From positions 1 to 41,768 of IMG/VR virus record IMGVR_UViG_3300046000_007074: DNA of 41,768 nt. The stretch is one strand, 5' to 3'. The stretch comes from a virus. Shown here in pieces: positions 11,977 through 21,295 of this stretch (the first letter of the stretch is position 1; the number at the start of each line of letters is the position of its first letter). The position numbers were made by a program, and so were the translations under genes. Under the pieces are notes generated by a model that did not search any database, was not told the DNA's origin, and saw nothing but the letters and a program-made list of their open reading frames with translations.

Positions 11977-14470
11977 CGGCGCTTCCCATGTCCGGCGCCC
12001 TGGGATTCGATCCGCCCGGCCGCCAGTAATAGGCCGTCCCCTGCTCCTTCCGCGCTCGCTCTTCCATCCGCGCGAAGGTGCCGGCGGCGTCGGGGTCGAC
12101 CGCCTTCTGCAGCGTGTCCCAGACCAGCCGGTCGGTCGCCAGCCGGGTATAGAACACCTCCGGCAGATACTTCCGCAACAGGTTGACCGCCTCGCGCCCG
12201 GTGTTGCTCCGCTCGCCGGCCAGCGCCTGGCTCACGTTGCCGCCGAGGAAGGCCGCGAGATCGAGCCCGAGCGCGCCGGTCGGCGACAGCAGCCGGGCGG
12301 CATCGCCCGTGCTCTTGGTCGAGAACATGGCCTTGATCTGGTCGCCGATGATGCCGCCAGCGCCGCCCTGTGCCGCGGCCTTTGCCCAGAAAAGCGGGTT
12401 TTTGTCGCTGAACATCGGCTCAGGGTCCCGGCCGCCGGCAATGTTCTTGAGCTGCAGCGCGACGGCGCCCATGACCGTGGCCTGGATCACCAGCGCCGCG
12501 ATGTACTGCCCGCGAAACATCTGGCCCTCGCGGTTCATCAGGCTCTCGACCATGCGCCAGCCGTGCATGAGCCCGGCCGACATCGCGAAGCCCTTGTATT
12601 GCAGCGCCGCCCGCATGAACTCGCCCGTCACGGTGCCCGGCTGGGTTTGCCCCATCCAGAACGCCCGCGTGACGACGTTCGCCTCTGGCACCGCGATTCG
12701 CTGCTCGATGGCGATGGCGCCCAGCATCTTCAGGGCCGCCTCGCGCTCGGCCGCGGTGCCGTCGGTCGCGAGCCGGGCCGGATCGATGAAGCCGCGGGCA
12801 TCCTTCGCGCCGGTGCGCAGCAGGTCCCATTCATCGGCCGTGATCCCGTAGCGGCTCAGCGTGCGGCGATCGAGGCCAGACAGCTCGGCCATGCTCTTGC
12901 CCGCCAGGTCGAACCAGTGCCCCTGAAACTCCATGCCGACGGCGTCGCGCAGGATCTGCGTGTGGTGCGCCAGCCCTTGCGCCCGCATGACGACCTCGGC
13001 CGCCCGCCCGGCGATTCGGGCCGCCCCCGACAGGCCGGTTTCGAGGGAGGCCCCGGTGCCCTTGCGGGACATCGTGTCGGAGATCGCGTCGCGCGAGGCG
13101 TCGTGCAGCCCCCGCAGGCCGTTCTCCAGGATCAGCCCGCGCCGCATCGCCGTCAGCCGGTCGGCCTTGTTGGCCGGGTTCAGGCCCTCGACGTAGCGCG
13201 ACATGATGCGGGTCATGTCGAGCCCGTTCCATGCCGCCGTGGCCTGGGTGAAGGCAAAGTCCGTCGGGGCCGACAGCACCGCACCGCCGAGCTGGGCCGA
13301 TACCAGCGCCGAGCGGATGCCCTGCCCGGCCAGCGCCAGCGCGTTGCTGACGGGCGTCGCGGCCTTGCCGGAGCTGTGGAAGTAGATGTCCTGCAGGTTG
13401 CCGAGCCGGCGGTCCGACAGGCCGGCCTTCCGCGCCATCTGCATCAGCACCCGCGCCGCGGCGTCGGGATCGGGCCCGAGCGTCTGGGCAAGCGCCAGGT
13501 CGCGCGCCATGCTGTCGAGGTGCCGGACCATCAGCTCGCCGATCGCGTCATCGCCCACGCCGAGATCGCGATTGAACTCGAGCCAGGCCTCATCCGAGGT
13601 CCACTCGAAGGCGCGGCGCCGGCCGTAGCGGTCCGCCATGGTCGACGACCGCACCGCCCCGGGCTCCATGCTGGCGGCACCGTTCGTGGTGATGTTGCGA
13701 TAGGCCCCGGTCAGGATGTCGCGCACCTTGTCGTCGTCGACGCCAGGCCGCAGCATGGCCTCGCCGTCCTGGCTCCAGTCGCGCAGCGCCAGCTTGCCGT
13801 CGCGCCACCATCCCTCCATGCGCTCGACGAATCCGCCCTCGTCCAGCGCCCTGACCGCCAGCGCGTCGAAGTGCTGCGGCAACCGCCAGTCCTCCAGCTT
13901 GCCCACGGGCACCCCGGCCTCGCGCATCCGTGAAACCCACCAGTCGATGCTCTTCGTCCAGGCGGCAGCGGCATCCTTCGCGGCCTTGTCGGCGACGTCG
14001 CGGCCATAGAGCGCGCTGACCGTGTGGCGGGGCAGGATCGTGTTCTGCTCCAGCCCGAACTTCGTCGAGCGGACGCCCTCCAGGAAGTCCGATAGCTGGC
14101 TCTGCATCGTGGCGAGCAGCGCCATGCGCCGGCCCTCGATCGAGGCCCCGGTGCCACCGCCCCGGATGTTCTGGCCGAACACGGTTTCGAGGCCGCGGAA
14201 GAGCCCGTTGCCGTGGCTGTTGGCATCGGCCCACGCGCGATCGATCGCGAGGATGGTCTGCTGCACCTGGGCGCGGGTCGAGGTCGCCCGCTTCTCCATG
14301 GCCTTCGCGGCTTCCGTCACGGCAAAGCTGTAGGCCGACGGGCCCGCCATGCCGCGCTCGGCCGCCAATGCCTCGGCGTCTCGCATCCGGTCGCTGTATT
14401 CCTTCGCGCCCTTCTCGGAGAGCGTGCCGGCCTTCACCGCGGCGGCGAGGCAGTCGTCGATCATCGCCAT
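11969..14470 (-). CDS. Large internal virion/ejection protein (833 aa)
   Basis: This is the last gene of the late operon. It starts at ATG 14470 (TGATG overlap). The long, mostly helical protein (MAMIDDCLAAAVKAGTLSEKGAKEYSDRM..., EAAKAMEKRATSTRAQVQQTILAIDRA) has Ala/Gly-rich hydrophobic stretches in the C-terminal third (YIAALVIQATVMGAVALQLKNIAGG and GALGLDLAAFLGGNVSQAL). Length, position after the tail genes and membrane-active segments match the DNA-ejection proteins of T7-like and BPP-1-like phages, equivalent in role to T7 gp16. Enzyme motifs are not seen. Confidence 0.7.
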   Translation of the reverse strand: MAMIDDCLAAAVKAGTLSEKGAKEYSDRMRDAEALAAERGMAGPSAYSFAVTEAAKAMEKRATSTRAQVQQTILAIDRAWADANSHGNGLFRGLETVFGQNIRGGGTGASIEGRRMALLATMQSQLSDFLEGVRSTKFGLEQNTILPRHTVSALYGRDVADKAAKDAAAAWTKSIDWWVSRMREAGVPVGKLEDWRLPQHFDALAVRALDEGGFVERMEGWWRDGKLALRDWSQDGEAMLRPGVDDDKVRDILTGAYRNITTNGAASMEPGAVRSSTMADRYGRRRAFEWTSDEAWLEFNRDLGVGDDAIGELMVRHLDSMARDLALAQTLGPDPDAAARVLMQMARKAGLSDRRLGNLQDIYFHSSGKAATPVSNALALAGQGIRSALVSAQLGGAVLSAPTDFAFTQATAAWNGLDMTRIMSRYVEGLNPANKADRLTAMRRGLILENGLRGLHDASRDAISDTMSRKGTGASLETGLSGAARIAGRAAEVVMRAQGLAHHTQILRDAVGMEFQGHWFDLAGKSMAELSGLDRRTLSRYGITADEWDLLRTGAKDARGFIDPARLATDGTAAEREAALKMLGAIAIEQRIAVPEANVVTRAFWMGQTQPGTVTGEFMRAALQYKGFAMSAGLMHGWRMVESLMNREGQMFRGQYIAALVIQATVMGAVALQLKNIAGGRDPEPMFSDKNPLFWAKAAAQGGAGGIIGDQIKAMFSTKSTGDAARLLSPTGALGLDLAAFLGGNVSQALAGERSNTGREAVNLLRKYLPEVFYTRLATDRLVWDTLQKAVDPDAAGTFARMEERARKEQGTAYYWRPGGSNPRAPDMGSAVR

Positions 14471-16335
14471 CAGATGGGCGCTCCCATTGCGCAGCGTATT
14501 GCGGCCTGTGCGTCCTTCGCCATACGGTCGGAATCGGCCAGCGCGTCGGCGGCCGACATCGTCCGGCCGTTGATCTCCACCCGGAGATCGGGGCTGGCCT
14601 CGACGAGGCGCGCAACCTCCGTGTCGAGGGCCTTCTGCATTTCCGGGGTGACGGGCTGCGGCGCGGCCATCTGCTCCGCTGGCGGCGTGCGGGGTGCCTC
14701 CGGCGCGACCTCGCGGAGCATGCGGACCTGCCGCGCGAACTCGGCCCGCTGAATCGCCGTGTCCAGATCGGCCGGGGCGGCAAAGCCGAGATCCTTGGCG
14801 ATGCTCGGCCCGGTCCATGGCTGATCCGGCCTGCCCGCCCATTCGAAGCCTGGCGCGAAGGCGTAGCGGTCGAGCTTGCGGCGCAGGTCCGTGACGGCCT
14901 TCTCGGCCTTCGGCGCCAGTTCGTCGCGCTTCGCCTCCAGCTTGGCGATCTGCTTCTCGAGGGCGGCGGCCTCCGCGCGCTGGGCCTTCTCGGCCTGCTT
15001 CGGCAGCCGGTCCTTCGGGTCGACCGACGCCATGATCATCTCGCGCTCGCTTTCCAGCGCCTGACGGTCTCGCCTGCTCAGTGCCGGCGCCTGTAGGTCG
15101 GTCTCGATCTCGCGCAGCCGCATGGCCGTGTCGGGGTCGAGCAGGTCGCCAGGGTTCGGCGTGCGGCTGTTGAGCTGGTCGAGCTGCGCGCGGACCTGGG
15201 CGATCTCGGCCTGCACGCCATCGAGACGCTCGAACGGGCGCGGGGCAATCTCGCGCGCGAAGGTCTCCAGTTCCCGGTCAGGAAGCGCGCGGACGCGGTC
15301 CATGGCCCTGCCCAGCCCTTCCAGGCCGCGGACGTTCACATCGTCCGGCACCGTGCGCAGGATCGTCCCCAGCGCCGTGAAAGGCGTGTCGGCCGATCGG
15401 GCAAGCCCCGAGAAGTCCGGCGCCCGGCCGCGCAGGATCGGGTCCATCGACTGCTCGACGAACCGCTCATGCAACAGCGCGTCGATGCCGAGCCGGTTCT
15501 TGCCGCTGTAGAGAACGTCGCCCTCGATCGCGCGGAAGGCGTCCTTCACCTCGAGCGGGGCCTCTGCCCTCACCTTCTCCGGCAGGCCCAGCCACTTCAG
15601 GTGCAGCGCGCGCAGGCCGGCCCCGAGCCCGCCACCGATCACCGCGGCGCCCGCGATGTTGCCCGCGATCTCGCCCGCCGTCTGAGCCGAGCCGGTATCG
15701 CTGCGGGCGAGAAAGTCGAGCCCTTCGGCGCCGGCCTGCAGCGCAGCATTGGCGCCGGCCTGGAATGCACCCTCGCGCGCCACGTTGCCGAGGAAGGTCC
15801 GCGCGACCCCGGCCGCCCCGGGAAGGCGCGTCACCGGCACGAACACGCCGACCAGGCCGTGCGGCGTCGCCGTCTCCAGCCCGGCCGCCGCCAGGAAGTT
15901 CAGGAAGCCGTTGCCGGTGCCTTCGAGGTCGCGCGCACGGCCCCGGCGCCGGTTGGCTTCCTCGCCGATGTAGCGGTCGATGTTCTCGGGATCGAACAGG
16001 TCTTCGTTGCCCTGTGCCCGCGCGAGTCGGCTGGCCTCGATGATCCTGTTGCGCCGTTCGGCCTGCACCGCCGGCTCGTTCCCGAGGCGCTGTATCTCCT
16101 CCGTCGTGACCGGCATGTACGGATTCGGCAGGGCCTCGCCCGTCACCTTCTGCAGCTCGTCGGTGGCGCGCTGCCACATGTCGCGGCGGCTGCCCTGGAT
16201 CATGAAGTAGCGGTCGGGCGCGAAGGTCTCGTCCGCCGTGGCCGCCACGCGCTCGCCGAGGGTGCTGGGCAGGGCCTGCAGCGGGGCGTCGGTCGTGCCG
16301 GCGGTCTTGGAGTAGAGGTCGAGCAAGCCACCCAT
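14470..16335 (-). CDS. Internal virion/ejection protein with coiled coil (621 aa)
   Basis: ATG 16335 overlaps the upstream TAA (TAATG). Residues about 160-245 hold Gly/Ala-rich hydrophobic stretches (GVFVPVTRLPGAAGVARTFLG and EIAGNIAGAAVIGGGLGAGL) suitable for membrane insertion. Residues about 360-480 are a charged coiled coil (LDGVQAEIAQVRAQLDQLN, ALEKQIAKLEAKRDELAPKAEKA). It sits between two other large ejection proteins, so it is probably part of the internal core that forms a channel through the cell envelope. No enzymatic motif was seen. Confidence 0.7.
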   Translation of the reverse strand: MGGLLDLYSKTAGTTDAPLQALPSTLGERVAATADETFAPDRYFMIQGSRRDMWQRATDELQKVTGEALPNPYMPVTTEEIQRLGNEPAVQAERRNRIIEASRLARAQGNEDLFDPENIDRYIGEEANRRRGRARDLEGTGNGFLNFLAAAGLETATPHGLVGVFVPVTRLPGAAGVARTFLGNVAREGAFQAGANAALQAGAEGLDFLARSDTGSAQTAGEIAGNIAGAAVIGGGLGAGLRALHLKWLGLPEKVRAEAPLEVKDAFRAIEGDVLYSGKNRLGIDALLHERFVEQSMDPILRGRAPDFSGLARSADTPFTALGTILRTVPDDVNVRGLEGLGRAMDRVRALPDRELETFAREIAPRPFERLDGVQAEIAQVRAQLDQLNSRTPNPGDLLDPDTAMRLREIETDLQAPALSRRDRQALESEREMIMASVDPKDRLPKQAEKAQRAEAAALEKQIAKLEAKRDELAPKAEKAVTDLRRKLDRYAFAPGFEWAGRPDQPWTGPSIAKDLGFAAPADLDTAIQRAEFARQVRMLREVAPEAPRTPPAEQMAAPQPVTPEMQKALDTEVARLVEASPDLRVEINGRTMSAADALADSDRMAKDAQAAIRCAMGAPI

Positions 16336-19300
16336 TACGGCGCGACTCCTTCGGTCGGGTTGGCCGGCGCGCGCTGGCGGGCACGCAACGCCGCATCGGG
16401 CAGCGGCGCCAGGCCCTCGGGGAGACGTGCGGCACGTTCCATCAAGGGGCGGAGGTCGAGCTGGTAGAGGGAGCCGTCGGCGTTCATGACGGGGCGCGGA
16501 TCGCCTCCGGCGCGAGGATCAGGGATGCGGACGAAGTACCAGCCCTCGCCGTTGCGGCCGTTCGTCAGGGTGGCCCGGTTCTGGATCACGCTCGCCGTAA
16601 TCGGCGTGCCCTCCTGCGTCCGCAGCCCGTCGAGGTCGCCGTCGCTCAGCGAGCGCAGGGCCTTATCGACATCGTAGGAGGTCATGCCACGAACCGGCGG
16701 CAGGAAGGCCTGGCCGCGCAGTTCCACCGGCTCGCCGACCACGGCCTTGATCGCGCCTCTCAGGACGTCGATATCGAGCCTGTCGCCCTGCTTCCCGGCG
16801 CGGTGCATCCGAGAGAGGTAGACCAAGGCAGCGCCATCCTCGACGGCGGCGCGAAGCTCCGGCGTGTCGCGGAACAGGTTGGACATCGTGTCCTTGAGGG
16901 TCGTCGACCATGCATCGCTCTTCGATTCCGGCTTCCGGGTGCTGTCGGCGTCGGCCTTCAGAATGCGGATGCCGTCGAGGATCTCATTGCCCACGGCGCG
17001 GGAGTTGGGGTTGTTCTCCGCGAAGAACGACAGCGCCGCCGCATAGCCGCGCGTCGTCCTGTTGGCCGAATCCTTGCCCGCGAGCGCAGCGGCGACACCC
17101 GGGATCGCGTCCTTCGGCAGCGCCGATAGCGCCTGCAGCAACTTCGCCTGCTGCTCCGGCGGGCCGCTATCCAGGCTGGTTTTCATCTGGGCAATCTCGG
17201 GCTGCGTGAAGGCCAACACTTCCAGGCCGCCCTGTCGCTGGCTCACCTGCTCGGCATAGGCCACGCGGGCCGCGAGGTCCGAAGCGGCCGGCAAGGGCCC
17301 GAGGTCGCGGCTGTAGACGCCGGCCCCATACGCGAGGGCATCCTTCGCGAAGCCGGCGGCCTGCTCGCGCTTCACCCTTTCCAGGGCGTCGAGCTGCAGG
17401 ATCGCGGCGTTGGTCTGCTCGCCGCTCTCGATCCGGGTTTTCATATCTGCTGCCGCTTGCGAGAGCTGGGCGGCCGGTGCCTGCCCTGCCGCCTGTGCTG
17501 CGACCTGTGCGTTGAACCAGTCCTGAACCTCGCGTGCCTTCGCGAAGTCGCCGCCCTTCATGAAGCCATCGACGACGCCGCGCGCCTTCTTCTCCATCGT
17601 GTCCATGCGAACGCCGTTGGTGGCGGCTGTCCTGAGCGCGGCGAAGTCCTCGCCGGCAGCCTTGGCGGCATCGGCGGCATCCTTCTTGTTGGCCGTGTTC
17701 AGTGCCGACATCAGCGCGCCGCCCTTGCCCGGCGCAAGCGATGCCGCGACCGTGCGCATCAGCTCCTCCTGGGCAGACTTCGGCGCCTGCGCGAAGCTGA
17801 GCAACTGGTCTTCCATCGACGCCAGCAGCCGGTAGGTGACGGCCTCCGACTTCTCGCCGGCCGCGTCGAGGCCGTCGGCAATGTCCCCCAGCGTGTTCTT
17901 CTTGTACGAGCCCGGCGCCGCGACCATCGTCTGCAACGTCGCCTCGCCGAGGTCCCGAAGCCCCTTGATCTGGGCCGTCCGCGTCGCCTCCAGCGTGGCG
18001 CTTTCCCGGTTCAGCCGGGTCGCGATCGACGCTTTCACCGCGGGCGTGAGGCTGGGATCGTTCATCGCCGCCAGGACGAGCCCGCCGGTATTGGCCTTGT
18101 CGAAGCCGACGCCCTGTGCGGCGGCGTAGCCCTGCACCTTCTGCAGGTAGTCCCTCGTTTCCTGTGGCACCTTCGAGGGGTCGGAGCCGGCTTTGACCCA
18201 CCTGTCGACGTTGCCCGGGCCCCAGTTGTAGGCCATCAGCGCCAGCCGCTGGTCGCCGTTGTATTTCGTGAGTTGCTGCCCGAGATAGCGGACGCCGCCC
18301 GCGATATTCTGGTCGGCATCATGCGGGTCCTTCACGCCGAGATCGCCCGCGGTGCCCGGCATGAGCTGCATCAAGCCGCGTGCACCGGCCTTGGAGACCG
18401 CGCCCTTGTCGCCGCCGCTCTCCTGCGCCAGCACCGCCGTCGCCAGTACCGGGTCGACGCCATGCTCGGCCGCCGCCCTCTGGACCTGCGGGATGTACTG
18501 CCTCACCGCCTGCGGCAGGCCGGGCGCGCCCTTCTGGAGCAGCCAGTCCTCGCCCTCCACCTCTGTCCGCGTCGACTTGATGGCCGAGGCGAGCCGGATG
18601 CTGTCCTTCTCGTCGAGCCTGTCCTTGACCCTGTCGTACAGGGCGAGCGCGGACCGCTTCTGGTCGTTCTGAAGGCGCTGGGCGATGACGGTCGAGTAGA
18701 CATCCGATCGCGCCTTGGCCGTCATCGCTGTCTCGGCTTCAGTGCCCTCCAGGCCGGCGAGCTTCGCCTGTGCCTTGGCGGTATCCTCGGCCGCCAGCGC
18801 CAGCCCGTCGATCTTGTCGACGTCGTTCCAGTCCAGCGCCGCCTGATTGCGGATCAGCGCCTGCTTGCCCTCCGCAACACCCTTCTGCCACTCGACGGCC
18901 TGGGTCGAGACGTGGCGCGAAATCCCGCCGTTCGCTTCCACGATCTGCGCGCCGAGGATCTTTTCGAGCCGCCGGCGCTGCGTGGCGTTGGCGGCGTTGC
19001 CGATGGCTTCCTTCTTCAGCTCGAGCAGCTTGTCGGTTGCCGCCTGCGCGCCGTCGATCGCGTTCTGCCCGCGCTTGCGATAGAAGGCGTCCTTGTCGGT
19101 GTAGAGGGTGAACTGAGAGCCCGACATGAAGCCGTTGGCCAGCTCCTGCACGCGCGCCTCGTTGGCCTCCTCCATCATCGACAGGGCCATGTTGCCGGTT
19201 GTTTCGGCAGCCCTTTCGACGTAGGCGCCGGCCACCTGCATGGCGCGGGCGTTGCCCTCGGTCTGGGCGGCGTTGCCGAAGGCGCCCACCGGGGCATTCA

Positions 19301-19370
19301 TCGGCACGCCGGCATTCGGCGCCGGGCGGCCCTCGATGGTCGGCAGGTTGTAGGAGCGAATGACGGACAT
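16335..19370 (-). CDS. Internal virion protein with lytic transglycosylase domain (1011 aa)
   Basis: The start is ATG 19370 (TGATG overlap); the open frame further upstream is shadow. A soluble lytic transglycosylase (SLT) domain lies at about 295-395: HGVDPVLATAVLAQESGG with catalytic Glu317, then SKAGARGLMQLMPGTAGDLG and LALMAYNWGPGNVDRW, all family signatures. It should open peptidoglycan locally during DNA ejection. The rest is long and helical, with Ala/Gln-rich coiled regions before and after the domain. In T7 the equivalent activity is in gp16; here it resides in the first of three large ejection proteins. Confidence 0.88.
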   Translation of the reverse strand: MSVIRSYNLPTIEGRPAPNAGVPMNAPVGAFGNAAQTEGNARAMQVAGAYVERAAETTGNMALSMMEEANEARVQELANGFMSGSQFTLYTDKDAFYRKRGQNAIDGAQAATDKLLELKKEAIGNAANATQRRRLEKILGAQIVEANGGISRHVSTQAVEWQKGVAEGKQALIRNQAALDWNDVDKIDGLALAAEDTAKAQAKLAGLEGTEAETAMTAKARSDVYSTVIAQRLQNDQKRSALALYDRVKDRLDEKDSIRLASAIKSTRTEVEGEDWLLQKGAPGLPQAVRQYIPQVQRAAAEHGVDPVLATAVLAQESGGDKGAVSKAGARGLMQLMPGTAGDLGVKDPHDADQNIAGGVRYLGQQLTKYNGDQRLALMAYNWGPGNVDRWVKAGSDPSKVPQETRDYLQKVQGYAAAQGVGFDKANTGGLVLAAMNDPSLTPAVKASIATRLNRESATLEATRTAQIKGLRDLGEATLQTMVAAPGSYKKNTLGDIADGLDAAGEKSEAVTYRLLASMEDQLLSFAQAPKSAQEELMRTVAASLAPGKGGALMSALNTANKKDAADAAKAAGEDFAALRTAATNGVRMDTMEKKARGVVDGFMKGGDFAKAREVQDWFNAQVAAQAAGQAPAAQLSQAAADMKTRIESGEQTNAAILQLDALERVKREQAAGFAKDALAYGAGVYSRDLGPLPAASDLAARVAYAEQVSQRQGGLEVLAFTQPEIAQMKTSLDSGPPEQQAKLLQALSALPKDAIPGVAAALAGKDSANRTTRGYAAALSFFAENNPNSRAVGNEILDGIRILKADADSTRKPESKSDAWSTTLKDTMSNLFRDTPELRAAVEDGAALVYLSRMHRAGKQGDRLDIDVLRGAIKAVVGEPVELRGQAFLPPVRGMTSYDVDKALRSLSDGDLDGLRTQEGTPITASVIQNRATLTNGRNGEGWYFVRIPDPRAGGDPRPVMNADGSLYQLDLRPLMERAARLPEGLAPLPDAALRARQRAPANPTEGVAP

Positions 19371-19969
19371 CAGTAGGTCATCCCTGTTCCGGATCCCACA
19401 CCATCGCCCGAGGCCGCTGGATTGTTCATCTGGAAGCGCCTCCACTTGTCGCTGAGCGTCGAAGCGCCCGACAGCAGCGAAGCCCCCGCCCCGAGATAGT
19501 TCGGCGTATAGGTCGAGTTCGCGGCGCGGGTGGTTTCCAGCGCCGCCGTGTTCCCGTAGCCCAGCGCCTGCACCTGGTAGCCGTAGGCCTCGCGCGCGGC
19601 GTTGGCGCGGATGGTGCGGGCGTCGAGTTCGCCGGTCGCCGCGGTGTCGCCCAGAATGTCCGTCGGGCTGCCGTCGAGGTCGGTGCCCTGCCCGGCAAGC
19701 GCGGCCGTCTGCTGGCCGATCTGCTGGGCCGTGACGCGGCGGCGGTTGTCCTCGGCGACCTGCCCGCGCTGGAGGGCGTCCGCCTGCTGCCGGCGGGCCA
19801 GCTCCTGGTTCTGCTGGGCAACCTGCGCCTGGTAGCGGGCCTGTGCGGCGTTCGCACTCGCGGCCTGCGCCTGGGCCTGCTGCTGGCCCACCATGCCGAC
19901 GACGCCTAGGCCGGTGCTGAGAGCCGTGGCGCTCAGCGAGATGATGGCGGCCGTGCTGAGACCTGACAT
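19370..19969 (-). CDS. Internal virion protein, gp14-like (199 aa)
   Basis: The N-terminus is a hydrophobic helix (STAAIISLSATALSTGLGVVGMVG, residues 4-27), followed by an Ala/Gln-rich coiled coil (QQQAQAQAASANAAQARYQAQVAQQ onward to about 80), a pattern typical of the short membrane-spanning ejection proteins of podoviruses such as T7 gp14. GGAG lies 8 bases before the ATG, within the end of the upstream gene. It precedes the three large ejection proteins. Confidence 0.75.
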   Translation of the reverse strand: MSGLSTAAIISLSATALSTGLGVVGMVGQQQAQAQAASANAAQARYQAQVAQQNQELARRQQADALQRGQVAEDNRRRVTAQQIGQQTAALAGQGTDLDGSPTDILGDTAATGELDARTIRANAAREAYGYQVQALGYGNTAALETTRAANSTYTPNYLGAGASLLSGASTLSDKWRRFQMNNPAASGDGVGSGTGMTY

Positions 19970-19971
19970 CG

Positions 19972-20403
19972 TTACGTCTCCTTGCGCGACATGAGGTTGT
20001 CGATCTCGTCGGTGAACTCCCGCTCGGCCGCGTCGGGATCGCGGGCATCGCTGGCGAAGATCATGGTGAGGTGGGTATCCGTCAGGGCGACCAGCGCCTG
20101 CTTGCGCCCGGCTGCGGCCTGCAGGACGTGGTAGCCGTGCAGCTCGATGGGGCCGCCTTCGGTGTGGACGATGGCGGCGCCGTTGACGATCAGGATGGTG
20201 GGGATCTTGATCAGCACGCCCGTGATCACCGCCCCGGCCGGGATGAGGACGGTTCTCGCGTAGACGCCCGCATGGAAGACGTGGTCCGTCCTGATCTCGA
20301 TCTGGGGCATGGCGCCGACCATTGTTTCGAGTTGCCGCACCTTGTCGATCGTCGCGGGGCTCATGGCCGCGATGTGAGGGCGGGCAATGGCGATGTCGTT
20401 CAT
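19972..20403 (-). CDS. Hypothetical virion-associated protein (143 aa)
   Basis: ATG 20403 overlaps the acetyltransferase-like gene stop by ATGA. The central region (about 30-110) is beta-rich and reads like a cupin or beta-roll: IEIRTDHVFHAGVYARTVLIPAGAVITGVLIKIPTILIVNGAAIVHT then ELHGYHVLQAAAGRKQALVALTDTHLTMIFA. The several histidines spaced in strands would fit a cupin metal site, but this is only a pattern. Its place among internal virion genes suggests a structural or assembly role. Confidence 0.6.
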   Translation of the reverse strand: MNDIAIARPHIAAMSPATIDKVRQLETMVGAMPQIEIRTDHVFHAGVYARTVLIPAGAVITGVLIKIPTILIVNGAAIVHTEGGPIELHGYHVLQAAAGRKQALVALTDTHLTMIFASDARDPDAAEREFTDEIDNLMSRKET

Positions 20404-20849
20404 TGGCCCACCGCCTTGAAGAAAACCCGGTTCGTCTCGGCGTAGCCGACGCGCGGCAGCACCTTGAACAGGTCGCCCTCGAACGGTGCGCTGACCAGCA
20501 GGCCGGGCGAGCCCAGCTTCGCTGCCAGTTCCTCGGCCGCCTTCAGCAGCTTCAGGCCGGCGCCGGTCGAGCGGTGCGCCCTGGCTACGAAGAAGCTCTC
20601 GCTGACGGCGACGGAAATGCCGTAGTGCGGCAGCGGCGCGGCCAGCACGGTAATGAAGCCGATCAGGGCCTCGTCCTTCCACGCGGCCAGGACGTGCAGA
20701 AGGCCCACGACGGCAAGGTGCCGGTATGTCTCCATCTTGGCCGACGGCGGCGGCATGCCCTCGATCGCGGACTCAGCGGCGTATTCCTGCAGCAGCGCCT
20801 CGAACGTCGGCGCCGCCTCGAGTTCGGCCACGGTGCTGGGGCGGATCAT
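20400..20849 (-). CDS. GNAT-fold acetyltransferase-like protein (149 aa)
   Basis: The fold pattern of the GNAT family is visible: HVLAAWKDEALIGFITVLAAP strand pair, VAVSESFFVARAHRSTGAGLKLLKAAEELAAKLG with the R-x-x-G-A/G-A acetyl-CoA loop (ARAHRSTGAG), then a C-terminal strand. In T7-like and BPP-1-like phages GNAT-fold proteins occur beside internal virion genes and can be structural rather than enzymatic. It overlaps both neighbours by ATGA-type junctions. Substrate unknown. Confidence 0.7.
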   Translation of the reverse strand: MIRPSTVAELEAAPTFEALLQEYAAESAIEGMPPPSAKMETYRHLAVVGLLHVLAAWKDEALIGFITVLAAPLPHYGISVAVSESFFVARAHRSTGAGLKLLKAAEELAAKLGSPGLLVSAPFEGDLFKVLPRVGYAETNRVFFKAVGQ

Positions 20850-21295
20850 GCGGCCTCCTTCAGGGCGAGCCGGAACCAGCCATTGCCCAGCACGAACGGC
20901 TCACCGATGGCGAAGCCCAGCCAGCGCAGCCAGCGGATCGCGGCGTCATAGCGAGCGTCGACCACGTTGCGCAGCAGCGGGAAGATGGTGAGCCAGTGCG
21001 CCACCATGCGGCGGGTCTCGACCATGAAGGCCCGGCGGTTCGTGGCGACCAGCGGCGAGCCGAGCAGCCAGGGAACGCCCGTCGAGCCGATGAGGCTCAA
21101 GGGCGCCACACCGGCCATGCAGATGATCCGGCCCTCTTCGCGGTAGGTCCATGCCTCCTGAGCAGCGGCGAGGCTCTGCAGCAGGCCGTCGACCGGCTCG
21201 ACGCCCAGCGCCAGCACCTCTGCCCGATCCTCGGCACGCAGCAGCGGCGCCAGCTCGCGGGCGTCGTCCTCGGTGGCGGGGAGCATGGTGATCAT
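20846..21295 (-). CDS. T7 gp13-like internal virion protein (GNAT-related fold)
   Basis: The 149-residue protein starts at ATG 21295 (TGATG with the tail-fibre stop). Its pattern, PATEDDARELAPLLRAEDRAEVLALG, then WTYREEGRIICMAGVAPLSLIG, PWLLGSPLVATNRRAFMVETRRMVAHWL and NVVDARYDAAIRWLRWLGF, is the one seen in internal virion protein B of T7-like phages. The IRWLRWLGF ending is diagnostic for the family. Directly downstream lies a second GNAT-type protein, suggesting an old duplication followed by divergence. Confidence 0.75.
   Translation of the reverse strand: MITMLPATEDDARELAPLLRAEDRAEVLALGVEPVDGLLQSLAAAQEAWTYREEGRIICMAGVAPLSLIGSTGVPWLLGSPLVATNRRAFMVETRRMVAHWLTIFPLLRNVVDARYDAAIRWLRWLGFAIGEPFVLGNGWFRLALKEAA

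Noticed and set aside
17457-19376. 639-codon plus-strand open frame opposite the transglycosylase ejection gene
   Set aside because: It is antisense to a well supported gene, rich in Arg, Leu, Gly and His, with no domain pattern and no proper start context.
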